From: a virus | Direction: 5' to 3' (one strand) | Length of the DNA stretch: 20,936 nucleotides | IMG/VR virus record: IMGVR_UViG_3300025736_000254 | Coordinates: 1-20,936 of that record | Shown: piece after piece, positions 5,075 to 11,561 of the stretch | Layout: every line of letters starts with the position of its first letter | Position numbering within the stretch: position 1 is the first letter of the stretch | Made by a program: the position numbers and the translations under genes | The notes under the pieces: generated by a model | Databases searched by the model: none | What the model saw: the letters and a program-made list of their open reading frames with translations, nothing else | Told to the model about the DNA's origin: nothing

Positions 5075-7027
5075 ATGGCAGATGATATAGTATTAAAAGT
5101 AGATGTTGATACAGGGGACGCAGATAAAGAATTAAAAGATTTAAATAAAAATCTTGATAAGACAGGTAAGAATGCTAAAACAGTTGGTAAGGAAGCCAAG
5201 GGTGGTTTTAGTGGTATGATTAAAGGAGTTAAGGGTGTTGGTATGGCATTAAAGACGGCAGGTATAGGGATATTCTTGGCAGCACTTGCTGGGTTGTTCG
5301 CACTGCTTAAAGAGAATCAGGCTGTAATGGACTTCTTCAATAAGGCAACGAGAACTATGGGTATATTGTTTAGTAAATTAACTGATGCTCTTATTCCAGT
5401 TAAAGATGCTTTGATGAGTGCATTTGAAGATCCTAAACAAGCAGTTATAGATTTGTGGGAAGTGATTAAAGAAAATATGGTTAATCGTGTTACAGGTATG
5501 ATTGACTTTTTCAAACAGAGTTTTAGTGGGTTGATAAATACAATACAAGGATCAGCCCTTGCAATTAAGGGAATTTTTAGTGATGAAGCGAAAGAAAAGA
5601 GTAAAGAGTTTTTCGCAGCAGCAAAGAAGGACGCATTGGCAGCAGGGGAAAGTTTCTTACAGATGAGCACAGGTATAGATGACTTACCAAATAAATTAAA
5701 AAAGGGGTTTGAAGCATTAAAAGAGGTGGTTACAGATGCAGTTGATGGAGCAGATAAATATGTTAAGAAACAAAATGAACTATTATTAGCGGAAGCACAA
5801 TTGACTAAATTTATTGCTGGTAATAGATTGGAGTTGGAAAAACTTAAAACTACTCGTGAAGATGAAACAAAATCTATTGAGGAACGAATATCGGCAAGTG
5901 ATGAAATGATGGTTTTAATTAAGGAGGAGGAAGATAGAGCGATTAAATTACAAGAGGAAAAGATTGCTTTAATGAAACTTGATAAAGATCAAACACAAAC
6001 TACTATTGAAGATTTAGCAGAGATTGCCAAGGCAGAGGCAGCACTTGATGATTTAAGAACAAAGGCAGTGGTTAGTAATCTTGAAAATTTAAAATTTGCG
6101 AATACATTAAGGAAACAAGAATCAGATGCATCAAAGTTAGCAAAGGATACTGAAATTGAAAGGATGAAAGAGTTTAGAGATAGAAAGAAAGGACTTGAAG
6201 ATGAGTGGAAGTTAGAAGATTCTGAAACAGATGCCGAATATTATGAAAATTTACAAGAATTAGAATTAGAAAGATATGAAACCGAATTAGAAAATGATTT
6301 ATTAAAACAGGAAGAAAAGGAATTTCTATTAAAAGAGCATTTAAGAAATAAGCAAGATATTCAAGATGAAGCAGATAAGATAGCGGCAGATCAAGCAAGA
6401 GCAAAATTAAAATTTGAGCAGGGTATTGAAAATAGTAAATTAGATATAGCCAAGCAAGGATTACAACTTATTCAATCAATAGCAGCAGAAGGTAGTGATA
6501 TACAAAAGGCAGCATTGGTTGCTGAAAAGGCAATTGCCATAGCACAAATTATTAAGAATACTATGGTTGCGAATTCATTAGCATTGACCGCTCCTCCTTT
6601 GGGGTTAGGTCCAATAGCAGGACAAGCGTTAGTTGGTATAAACATAGCATCAGCCGCTGTTGGAGTTGCAACTGTTTTAGCACAGACAGCGATGGCATTG
6701 GGAGCATTTGAAAAAGGTGGAGTATTAGTAGGACCATCACATGCACAAGGTGGAATAATTACTCCATTTGGAGAACTTGAAGGTGGTGAAGGTGTAATTA
6801 ATAATATGAGTATGGCAACTCCATCGTTAAGAAATTTGGCATCAGCAGCCAATACAGGTGGTGGTGGAAATGATTTTTCTACTGGTGATGGATCAATTAA
6901 GTTAAGTGCTGAAAGTATTAGTATGATTGTAAATGGAATAAATGATAAAAAAGTGATCGTGAGTGAAACAGATATAACATCTACACAAGAAAGAGTATCT
7001 GTAATTGAAGCAGAAGCAGTTTTATAA
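5075..7027 (+). CDS. Tail tape measure protein
   Basis: A 650-residue protein that sets tail length and is ejected with the DNA. The N-terminus has Lys-rich short helices (ADKELKDLNKNLDKTGKNAK), then a hydrophobic block (about 58-78, GVGMALKTAGIGIFLAALAGLFALL). The middle (about 240-450) is long charged coiled coil. The C-terminus has a second hydrophobic Ala/Ile/Val-rich region (about 490-550) and a Gly-rich end with GGVLVGPSHAQGGI and EGGEGVINN, which I know from tape measures of phages of Bacteroidota. At about 0.15 nm per residue it predicts a tail near 100 nm. It lies upstream of the head genes, apart from the tail-tip genes, an unusual order. Confidence 0.9.
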   Translation: MADDIVLKVDVDTGDADKELKDLNKNLDKTGKNAKTVGKEAKGGFSGMIKGVKGVGMALKTAGIGIFLAALAGLFALLKENQAVMDFFNKATRTMGILFSKLTDALIPVKDALMSAFEDPKQAVIDLWEVIKENMVNRVTGMIDFFKQSFSGLINTIQGSALAIKGIFSDEAKEKSKEFFAAAKKDALAAGESFLQMSTGIDDLPNKLKKGFEALKEVVTDAVDGADKYVKKQNELLLAEAQLTKFIAGNRLELEKLKTTREDETKSIEERISASDEMMVLIKEEEDRAIKLQEEKIALMKLDKDQTQTTIEDLAEIAKAEAALDDLRTKAVVSNLENLKFANTLRKQESDASKLAKDTEIERMKEFRDRKKGLEDEWKLEDSETDAEYYENLQELELERYETELENDLLKQEEKEFLLKEHLRNKQDIQDEADKIAADQARAKLKFEQGIENSKLDIAKQGLQLIQSIAAEGSDIQKAALVAEKAIAIAQIIKNTMVANSLALTAPPLGLGPIAGQALVGINIASAAVGVATVLAQTAMALGAFEKGGVLVGPSHAQGGIITPFGELEGGEGVINNMSMATPSLRNLASAANTGGGGNDFSTGDGSIKLSAESISMIVNGINDKKVIVSETDITSTQERVSVIEAEAVL

Positions 7028-7078
7028 ACTTTGGAACAAAAGGGTAATGTTCCCTGGAATAAGGGAAATAAAAAATAA
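7028..7078 (+). pseudogene. Possible NUMOD3-like remnant after the tape measure
   Basis: Directly after the tape measure stop the same frame reads TLEQKGNVPWNKGNKK and stops. GNVPWNKG resembles the short repeated NUMOD3 motif found in homing endonucleases. There is no start codon and no other endonuclease sequence, so this is at most a fragment. The same bases form a 6-bp hairpin (TTCCCT, loop GGAATA, AGGGAA, 7050-7067) without a T-tract. Confidence 0.3.
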
Positions 7079-7090
7079 ATTATAACTAAT

Positions 7091-7279
7091 ATGAAAAAAG
7101 AAGAATTAGAATATATAAAAGGGATTAAAGAACAAAGAGATTTAATGTTTGAAGAAGGAATAACAAGTGATCATCTGTTGATGATGATTTTGAAAAGATT
7201 AGACACAATAGTATATGTCCAAGAATTAGATTATCAAAACAAAAACTTTTCAAAAAAGTGGTATAAGTTTTGGAAATAA
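7091..7279 (+). CDS. Small hypothetical protein
   Basis: A 62-residue ORF (MKKEELEYIKGIKEQRDLMF...) with a Met-rich helix (LLMMILKRLDTIVYVQ) and a basic aromatic end (KKWYKFWK). It lies between the tape measure and the protease, in the same direction. No family recognised. An A-rich stretch instead of a Shine-Dalgarno precedes the ATG, as for many genes here. Confidence 0.5.
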   Translation: MKKEELEYIKGIKEQRDLMFEEGITSDHLLMMILKRLDTIVYVQELDYQNKNFSKKWYKFWK

Positions 7280-7284
7280 AAAAT

Positions 7285-7321
7285 AAATTGATAAAATGAA
7301 AAAACAACTTAAAGAAATTGA
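7285..7321 (+). repeat. Duplicated start of the protease gene, upstream copy
   Basis: AAATTGATAAA, ATGAAAAAACAACTTAAAG, AAATTGA here matches 7424-7461 (the start of the protease gene) with two substitutions and one extra G in the second copy. The ATG here (7296) opens only 11 codons (MKKQLKEIDKR), a broken echo of MKKELKEIE. Confidence 0.7.
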
Positions 7322-7452
7322 TAAAAGATGAACTTAAAAAATTGATAAAAGAGAATAGGGTTTTAGATGAAAAGTTTAGATATACGAAAGAGTGGATTGA
7401 ACTTTATAAAGAATATAAAAAACAAATTGATAAAGATGAAAAAGGAACTTAA
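7318..7452 (+). CDS. Small ORF between duplicated protease starts
   Basis: An open frame reads MIKDELKKLIKENRVLDEKF..., then RYTKEWIELYKEYKKQIDKDEKGT to TAA 7450-7452. No ATG exists in frame; a TTG at 7318 is a possible start, or removal of one A from the run after ATG 7296 would connect that ATG. Composition looks like a charged helical protein. Its end overlaps the protease ATG (7436) in the common junction phase of this window, with the ATG at the second base of a GAT codon. It may be a real gene, or a remnant with a broken start. Confidence 0.4.
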   Translation: MIKDELKKLIKENRVLDEKFRYTKEWIELYKEYKKQIDKDEKGT

Positions 7453-7461
7453 AGAAATTGA
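7424..7461 (+). repeat. Start of the protease gene, downstream copy of the duplication
   Basis: Second copy of the sequence at 7285-7321, about 139-140 nt downstream. It contains the functional ATG (7436) and the first codons MKKELKEIE of the protease. Confidence 0.7.
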
Positions 7462-8029
7462 ATTGATAGTTGATGGAGATGAAGATTTTTTAACAGCGAT
7501 GGGGTTTGTAGATTACCCCGCTATTGAAAAACAATTAGTATATTTTGGTGATGATAGAACCAATTTTACTTTTGGTAAGGAAATTGAAGAGCAAGGGATC
7601 ATAGTTAGTCCAGCACTGATTGCTGATAAAAGAATTTTTAGATTTGATCCTGAAACTAATGAAGAATATTATGTTTATTTTAGTGAGGATACAATAAGAC
7701 AATTAAGTCAAGGGTTTTTAATGAGTGAGAACTTTAAGAATAATACTGAACAACATGAAAAACAAATTGAAGGTGTCCATCTTATATATTCTTGGATCGT
7801 TGAAAACCAAGATGACCAACTGATGACCAAATATGGTTTTAAAGATATACCGAATGGATCATGGGCCGTAGCATATAAGATAGAAAATGAGGACATCAAA
7901 GCCAAGATTAAAAGTGGTGAGATAGGTGGCATATCAATTGAAGCATTCTTAACAGAGAAGTATGATAAACATTTTAGTAGAGATGAACAAAAGATAGAAC
8001 AAATTAAAGATTTACTAAATAGTCTTTAA
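7436..8029 (+). CDS. Prohead protease, XkdF-like
   Basis: From ATG 7436 the protein has 197 residues. It resembles the XkdF-type putative phage serine protease: a DFLTAMGFVDYPAI start, ISPAL-like IVSPALIADKRIFR, a His-containing EQHEKQIEGVHLIYSWIVE, then GSWAVAYKIENEDIKAKIKSG and EIGGISIEAFL. Such proteases cleave scaffold and capsid during head maturation, and the scaffold and capsid genes follow. The His near 100 and the Ser of GSW or GGIS are candidate catalytic residues. A start at 7367 would add 23 residues (MKSLDIRKSG...), but the family-like sequence and the duplicated start favour 7436. Its end overlaps the converging HNH gene by 15 nt. Confidence 0.8.
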   Translation: MKKELKEIELIVDGDEDFLTAMGFVDYPAIEKQLVYFGDDRTNFTFGKEIEEQGIIVSPALIADKRIFRFDPETNEEYYVYFSEDTIRQLSQGFLMSENFKNNTEQHEKQIEGVHLIYSWIVENQDDQLMTKYGFKDIPNGSWAVAYKIENEDIKAKIKSGEIGGISIEAFLTEKYDKHFSRDEQKIEQIKDLLNSL

Positions 8030-8647
8030 TTTGTATTCCTTTACTTTTTGTATAGCATCTTCTTTTTTCTTAAACCAACCAAGATGGATATGTTTTCCTT
8101 TAATAAATAATTGTGAGTGGTAATATATATTTGATTTTCCAGTATATTTATCATTTTTAAAATTTTCTTTATGTTTTTTTACTTCATCTTTTGTATGATA
8201 AATTCCAAGATATATTAATCTTCCTTTAAAAGAAAACTGGCATCTATATTTTCTTGGATTATCTTTTATTGGTTTTTTATTTTTATATATTTTTGGTGGT
8301 TTAGTTTTTTTTCTTTTATTTTGATTTTGAGTTCCTGTAAGCAATTGTAAATTAGTGATGTTATTATTAAGTGGGTTATTATCAATATGATCTATTTGTA
8401 ATTTACTCATATCTCTTTTATCTCCTTTTTTTACGGTGCCTATATCAGTTCTTTTTCTATCTCCAAAGTGATCCCATACTAATTGATGGATTAAATGTGT
8501 TTTTTTATTTAATCCAACCACATAATAACCTCTAAGGGATTTAGATTTTTTCATAACATACCCACCCAAATGTATTTTGAAACTCCTCACATCACCAAAA
8601 TTACTAACTTGGTAATCTTCATTTACCCATTTCCATTGATTTTCCAT
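8015..8647 (-). CDS. HNH homing endonuclease with NUMOD4 and two AP2-like repeats
   Basis: A 210-residue protein on the minus strand, against all neighbours. It starts MENQWKWVNEDYQVSNFGDV, a NUMOD4 domain (about 5-50), followed by an HNH core (LIHQLVWDHFG, then QIDHIDNNPLNNNITNLQLLT, about 95-116, with the HxxxN-type catalytic signature). The C-terminus has two AP2-like DNA-binding units: YRCQFSFKGRLIYLGIYHTK and YYHSQLFIKGKHIHLGWFKK. Such free-standing endonucleases cut a site in related phages and spread by repair; they are common between phage structural genes. It sits between the protease and scaffold genes with its own AT-rich promoter-like element directly upstream. Confidence 0.9.
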   Translation of the reverse strand: MENQWKWVNEDYQVSNFGDVRSFKIHLGGYVMKKSKSLRGYYVVGLNKKTHLIHQLVWDHFGDRKRTDIGTVKKGDKRDMSKLQIDHIDNNPLNNNITNLQLLTGTQNQNKRKKTKPPKIYKNKKPIKDNPRKYRCQFSFKGRLIYLGIYHTKDEVKKHKENFKNDKYTGKSNIYYHSQLFIKGKHIHLGWFKKKEDAIQKVKEYKLKTI

Positions 8648-8670
8648 ACAACTATATATATAAAACTTTT
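8648..8670 (-). promoter_or_regulatory. AT-rich promoter-like element 2 (minus strand)
   Basis: Read on the minus strand: AAAAGTTTTATATATATAGT then TGT, directly before the ATG of the HNH gene. It matches the elements upstream of + strand genes. Its presence in reverse orientation next to the only reverse gene is good evidence that the element marks transcription or translation starts. Confidence 0.5.
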
Positions 8671-8700
8671 CAATATGTTTATTTTTTTTATGTCAAATTC

Positions 8701-8720
8701 GACTTTTTTATATATATGAG
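8701..8720 (+). promoter_or_regulatory. AT-rich promoter-like element 3, before the head genes
   Basis: GACTTTTTTATATATATGAG lies about 24 bases before the scaffold ATG. The nearly identical ACTTTTTTATATATATAGAT is found at 11111-11130; these two share the longest match of the set, including a preceding CAAA-T-C stretch. Confidence 0.5.
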
Positions 8721-8743
8721 TAGAAAAAAAAACAATCTTTAAT

Positions 8744-9337
8744 ATGGAACAAAAAAACTATTCAAGCATTTTAGACAAGATAAGAACTATCTTGGGTATG
8801 GAAAGTGTTGTTGAATTAGATGAAGTAGTTGAACCAGTGCCAGTTGAAACTGAATTAGAACCAGTTGATACTAAATTAGCAGAAGCAACATTAGAAGATG
8901 GAACTATTATATATTATGATGGTGAAATGCTTGGTGTAGAAATTGCTGTTTATACTGATGAGATTATGGAGGTTGTTGTTATTGATGGGGACTATGTTTT
9001 AGAAAATGGAGATACTTTTAGTATCGTAAATGGTGTAATTAGTGAGTATATACCAATAGTGGTAGAGGAAACTGAACCAGAACCAGAAGAAGAAGCATTA
9101 GAGGAAATTAATTTTGAGGAAAAATATAATGATCTTATGATCGTTGTAGATGAATTGAAACAACAATTAGAAAAATTTAACAAACAGGAAATTGAATTAA
9201 AGGCTGAAATCGAAAAGATGTCAGCAGAGCCAGAGGTGGAAAGTATAGCACAGGCACCACAGGCGACTATTGAATTAACCGCAATTGAAAAAAGATTAGC
9301 GGCTCTTGACGCAATTAGAAAGTTAGGACAAAAATAA
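8744..9337 (+). CDS. Putative capsid scaffold protein
   Basis: A 197-residue, very acidic protein between protease and capsid genes, the usual scaffold position. The N-terminal part is rich in Glu, Val and Pro (VELDEVVEPVPVETELEP). The middle has a beta-rich unit with IIYYDGEMLGVEIAVY and VVVIDGDYVLENGDTFSIVN. The C-terminal half is coiled coil (about 125-165), ending in a basic helix (EKRLAALDAIRKLGQK) of the kind that contacts the capsid protein in scaffolds. I know similar proteins from phages of Bacteroidota. It would guide prohead assembly and then be cleaved by the XkdF-like protease. Confidence 0.7.
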   Translation: MEQKNYSSILDKIRTILGMESVVELDEVVEPVPVETELEPVDTKLAEATLEDGTIIYYDGEMLGVEIAVYTDEIMEVVVIDGDYVLENGDTFSIVNGVISEYIPIVVEETEPEPEEEALEEINFEEKYNDLMIVVDELKQQLEKFNKQEIELKAEIEKMSAEPEVESIAQAPQATIELTAIEKRLAALDAIRKLGQK

Positions 9338-9347
9338 AATAAAAAAA

Positions 9348-10295
9348 ATGAGTTTTAGTAAAAAATATGATTTCGCTTTTGATGTTTCAACATTGAGCGA
9401 TTATACAAACGAGAATACAGGTTTGGTGGCTAAGGCATTATATTCAGCACCAACAATTGGTTCAGGTATAGAAATTATACCAGGACAAAAAGGTGATGTG
9501 AAACTTAATGTATTAGATCATGATATTTATCTTCAAACGGCAGCTTGCGGTTGGACGGTAAGTGGTAATACAAATTTGGAACAAGTAAGCGTTTCTGTAT
9601 GTAGTGTAGATTATAAAGAGGCACTATGTCCTAAAACACTTGAACCTAAATGGTATGGTCAGTTAATGGCACAGGGTTCAAACCCAGAAACATTCCCATT
9701 CGCACAATTTGTAGTAGAAAATAAGATGCAGGCTTTAACAAGTCAAATGGATTATATGTTCTGGCAAGCAGATTCAACCGTAGGAACAGGTGTTCTTACT
9801 TTATGTGATGGTATAGGTTCATTCTTATCAGGAGCAACTGGTGATGTTTATACAGCAGCAGCAAGTGGAACTTCAACAGCATCAACAATCAACACACAGA
9901 TTTTGGCGATGATTGATAATGTAGATGAAAGAGCATATACTACAAATGATTTAACACTTTATATGAGTGTTGCTAAATTTAAATTATACGTTCAGTATTT
10001 AATAAGTGCAAATTTATATAATTATGCACAAAGTGAAAATGGTAAAACATTAGAAACAACTATTCCAGGACATAACATCAAGGTGATGGGTGTTGGTGGA
10101 TTAAGAGGTGTTGAATTTATGTATCTTACACCTGCTTCAAATATGGTATTTGTAAATGATGGCATTAGTGATGGTGATTTAGATATGTGGTATTCAAAAG
10201 ATAATGTTGAATTAAGATTACTTGGATCATTCAAATTTGGTGTTGGAGTTTATTTCAATGACTTAATGGTTCATAACAACGAAAATCTACAATAA
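9348..10295 (+). CDS. Major capsid protein, HK97-fold type
   Basis: A 315-residue protein (MSFSKKYDFAFDVSTLSDYT...) directly after the scaffold. It contains IEIIPGQKGDVKLNVLDHDI and an EALCPKTLEPKW segment that I associate with capsid proteins of phages of Bacteroidota, then an E-loop and A-domain-like region with a C-terminal VGVYFNDLMVHNNENLQ. Length suits an HK97-type capsid protein that lacks a large N-terminal delta domain, in line with a separate scaffold gene. GC-rich codons are used slightly more here, as expected of a highly expressed gene. A hairpin follows the gene. Confidence 0.85.
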   Translation: MSFSKKYDFAFDVSTLSDYTNENTGLVAKALYSAPTIGSGIEIIPGQKGDVKLNVLDHDIYLQTAACGWTVSGNTNLEQVSVSVCSVDYKEALCPKTLEPKWYGQLMAQGSNPETFPFAQFVVENKMQALTSQMDYMFWQADSTVGTGVLTLCDGIGSFLSGATGDVYTAAASGTSTASTINTQILAMIDNVDERAYTTNDLTLYMSVAKFKLYVQYLISANLYNYAQSENGKTLETTIPGHNIKVMGVGGLRGVEFMYLTPASNMVFVNDGISDGDLDMWYSKDNVELRLLGSFKFGVGVYFNDLMVHNNENLQ

Positions 10296-10320
10296 GATAA
10301 GGGAATTAAAAAATGAGAGT

Positions 10321-10337
10321 GAGGAGTTTAACTCCTC
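10321..10337 (+). other. Hairpin after the capsid gene
   Basis: GAGGAGTT and AACTCCTC form an 8-bp inverted repeat with a single base between them, in practice about 6 bp with a TTTAA loop. It is followed by an A-run, not a T-tract, so it is not a normal terminator. It may protect or process the capsid mRNA. Another short reading frame here (ATG 10313, 16 codons) is too short to call. Confidence 0.4.
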
Positions 10338-10364
10338 CTCTTAATAAAAAAAAAGAAAATTAAA

Positions 10365-10895
10365 ATGGGATGTATAACAATAGCAGGATACAGTAAAGGT
10401 TGTGACGCAAGTTACGGCGGTATTAAGAAAGTAGCTATTTATGAAAAAGCAGGCCTTGATATAACAGATATGACAGTAGTGAGTGGTGAGATTACAACAA
10501 TCGACATCAATTCTGGATATACTGGATATTCTTATGATTTCCTTAAAGACAATAGTAATTGGACTGAACCAATTGTAGGTGATGGTATAGTATCATCAGT
10601 TCATTGGACACCGAATGTGAATTTGGTTTTTAGAAAAATGAGTAACACTTTAAGAAACGAAATCGTGGAATTAACAAAAGGTGAAGTAGTGATTTTCATA
10701 AAAGATAGAAATGATATAATCTGGGCATTGGGAACAGATAGAGGTATGCAGATGGTGGCTTCTACTGGTGGTCAATCAGGATCAGTATTAGAGGAATTAA
10801 ATGGTGAAACCCTTTTATTCACAGGTGCTGAAAGTTACAAGACCTATACAATGGCAACAGATGCGAACGCAGTAATAACAGCATTACTGACTTAA
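10365..10895 (+). CDS. Putative major tail (tube) protein
   Basis: A 176-residue protein starting MGCITIAGYSKGCDASYGGI. It has a pattern known to me from a structural protein family near capsid genes of phages of Bacteroidota: an N-terminal Cys/Gly segment with GGIKKVAIYEK, a beta-rich middle (VNLVFRKMSNTLRNEIVEL), then VVIFIKDRNDIIWALGTDRG and a C-terminal ELNGETLLFTGAESYKTY. The two-sheet layout and final GxE-type strand suit a tail tube fold. No other tail tube candidate is present although a chaperone and tape measure are. A head decoration protein is the alternative. A strong terminator follows. Confidence 0.5.
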   Translation: MGCITIAGYSKGCDASYGGIKKVAIYEKAGLDITDMTVVSGEITTIDINSGYTGYSYDFLKDNSNWTEPIVGDGIVSSVHWTPNVNLVFRKMSNTLRNEIVELTKGEVVIFIKDRNDIIWALGTDRGMQMVASTGGQSGSVLEELNGETLLFTGAESYKTYTMATDANAVITALLT

Positions 10896-10923
10896 AAGAA
10901 GCATATTAGTATTATTTATTTAG

Positions 10924-10955
10924 AACCTCTTATAGAAATATAAGGGGTTTTTTCT
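10924..10955 (+). terminator. Rho-independent terminator closing the capsid group
   Basis: AACCTCTTATA, loop GAAA, TATAAGGGGTT forms an 11-bp stem (one G-U pair) with a GNRA loop, followed by a T6 run. It is the clearest terminator in the window and separates the scaffold-capsid group from the portal group, which has its own promoter-like element at 11111. Confidence 0.9.
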
Positions 10956-10987
10956 ATTAATAATTTGTAGTAATAACTAAAATTATT

Positions 10988-11128
10988 ATGATTATTGGAA
11001 GTATTGAAAAAATTAAAATTCCTGTTATTCTTTTTATTGTGTTCATAGTGTTTTTTATTTTAAATATACTACACTTTTATCAAAATACCAAATTTTCATT
11101 TACAAAATCAACTTTTTTATATATATAG
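10988..11128 (+). CDS. Possible single-pass membrane peptide
   Basis: A 46-codon ORF (MIIGSIEKIKIPVILFIVFI..., then VFFILNILHF) between the terminator and the promoter-like element. It has a short basic N-terminus, one transmembrane segment (about residues 11-30) and a polar end. No clear ribosome site is visible. The T-rich base composition of this spacer alone can yield hydrophobic codons and its stop lies inside the promoter-like element, so it may be chance. A holin-like or host-modifying peptide is possible. Confidence 0.25.
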   Translation: MIIGSIEKIKIPVILFIVFIVFFILNILHFYQNTKFSFTKSTFLYI

Positions 11129-11130
11129 AT
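11111..11130 (+). promoter_or_regulatory. AT-rich promoter-like element 4, before the portal group
   Basis: ACTTTTTTATATATATAGAT after the strong terminator and before a structured leader and the gene at 11187. It matches element 3 almost base for base. Its place directly after a terminator supports a promoter role. Confidence 0.55.
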
Positions 11131-11136
11131 AAGTAA

Positions 11137-11162
11137 GATGGAACTCGGCGAAAGTCGGCATC
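11137..11162 (+). ncRNA. Structured, GC-rich 5' leader hairpin
   Basis: In a very AT-rich region this stretch is GC-rich. TCGGC, loop GAAA, GTCGG (11145-11158) forms a 5-bp stem with a GNRA tetraloop, and GATG (11137-11140) pairs with CATC (11159-11162) around it, leaving GAAC as a bulge. It would lie at or near the 5' end of the transcript from element 4, about 25 bases before the next start. It could control translation or mRNA stability. A 13-codon ORF (ATG 11138) spans it. No known RNA family recognised. Confidence 0.35.
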
Positions 11163-11186
11163 AAACTAAAAAAAACTAAAAGATAG

Positions 11187-11552
11187 ATGAGTTTAAGATT
11201 TTTATATAATGATACAACTGGAACAACTTTTAATTTAATCATACTTGGTATAACTACAATTGGGGACACATACTATATGGATTTTGAAAATGAATTAACT
11301 GATGTATCAACAGGAATAACTTTAACAGACACAAGTTCCTACCCAGATACATATTCCACTTTTGAAATAATGATAAGTGGATTGACTTTAAGTGAAGGGT
11401 GGTATAGATATAGAATTTATACTGATGATACTAAAACAGATTTACTAAAATACGGACAATGTTATTGTTATGATACAGAAGGTAAAGTAGAGAATAGTCC
11501 TGATGATGTATCTTATACTGAAACTAAAAATAAATATGTATATAAAAAATAA
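11187..11552 (+). CDS. Small virion-associated protein (putative)
   Basis: A 121-residue, beta-rich protein (MSLRFLYNDTTGTTFNLIIL...) rich in Thr, Tyr and Asp. The part FEIMISGLTLSEGWYRYRIY followed by a LLKYGQCYCYD segment looks like an immunoglobulin-like or carbohydrate-binding-like sandwich. I remember similar small proteins beside portal and connector genes in phages of Bacteroidota, without known function. It is the first gene after promoter-like element 4 and directly precedes the portal gene. A minor head or decoration protein is a reasonable guess. Confidence 0.5.
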   Translation: MSLRFLYNDTTGTTFNLIILGITTIGDTYYMDFENELTDVSTGITLTDTSSYPDTYSTFEIMISGLTLSEGWYRYRIYTDDTKTDLLKYGQCYCYDTEGKVENSPDDVSYTETKNKYVYKK

Positions 11553-11561
11553 AATAATAAA

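Noticed and set aside
6472-6852. Ala/Pro-rich minus-strand ORF within the tape measure
   Set aside because: Shadow of the Ala/Gly-rich end of the tape measure; no start context and no plausible domain.
10321-10345. Rho-independent terminator after the capsid gene
   Set aside because: The hairpin is followed by an A-run instead of T, and the next gene follows closely without a promoter-like element. Kept only as a hairpin.
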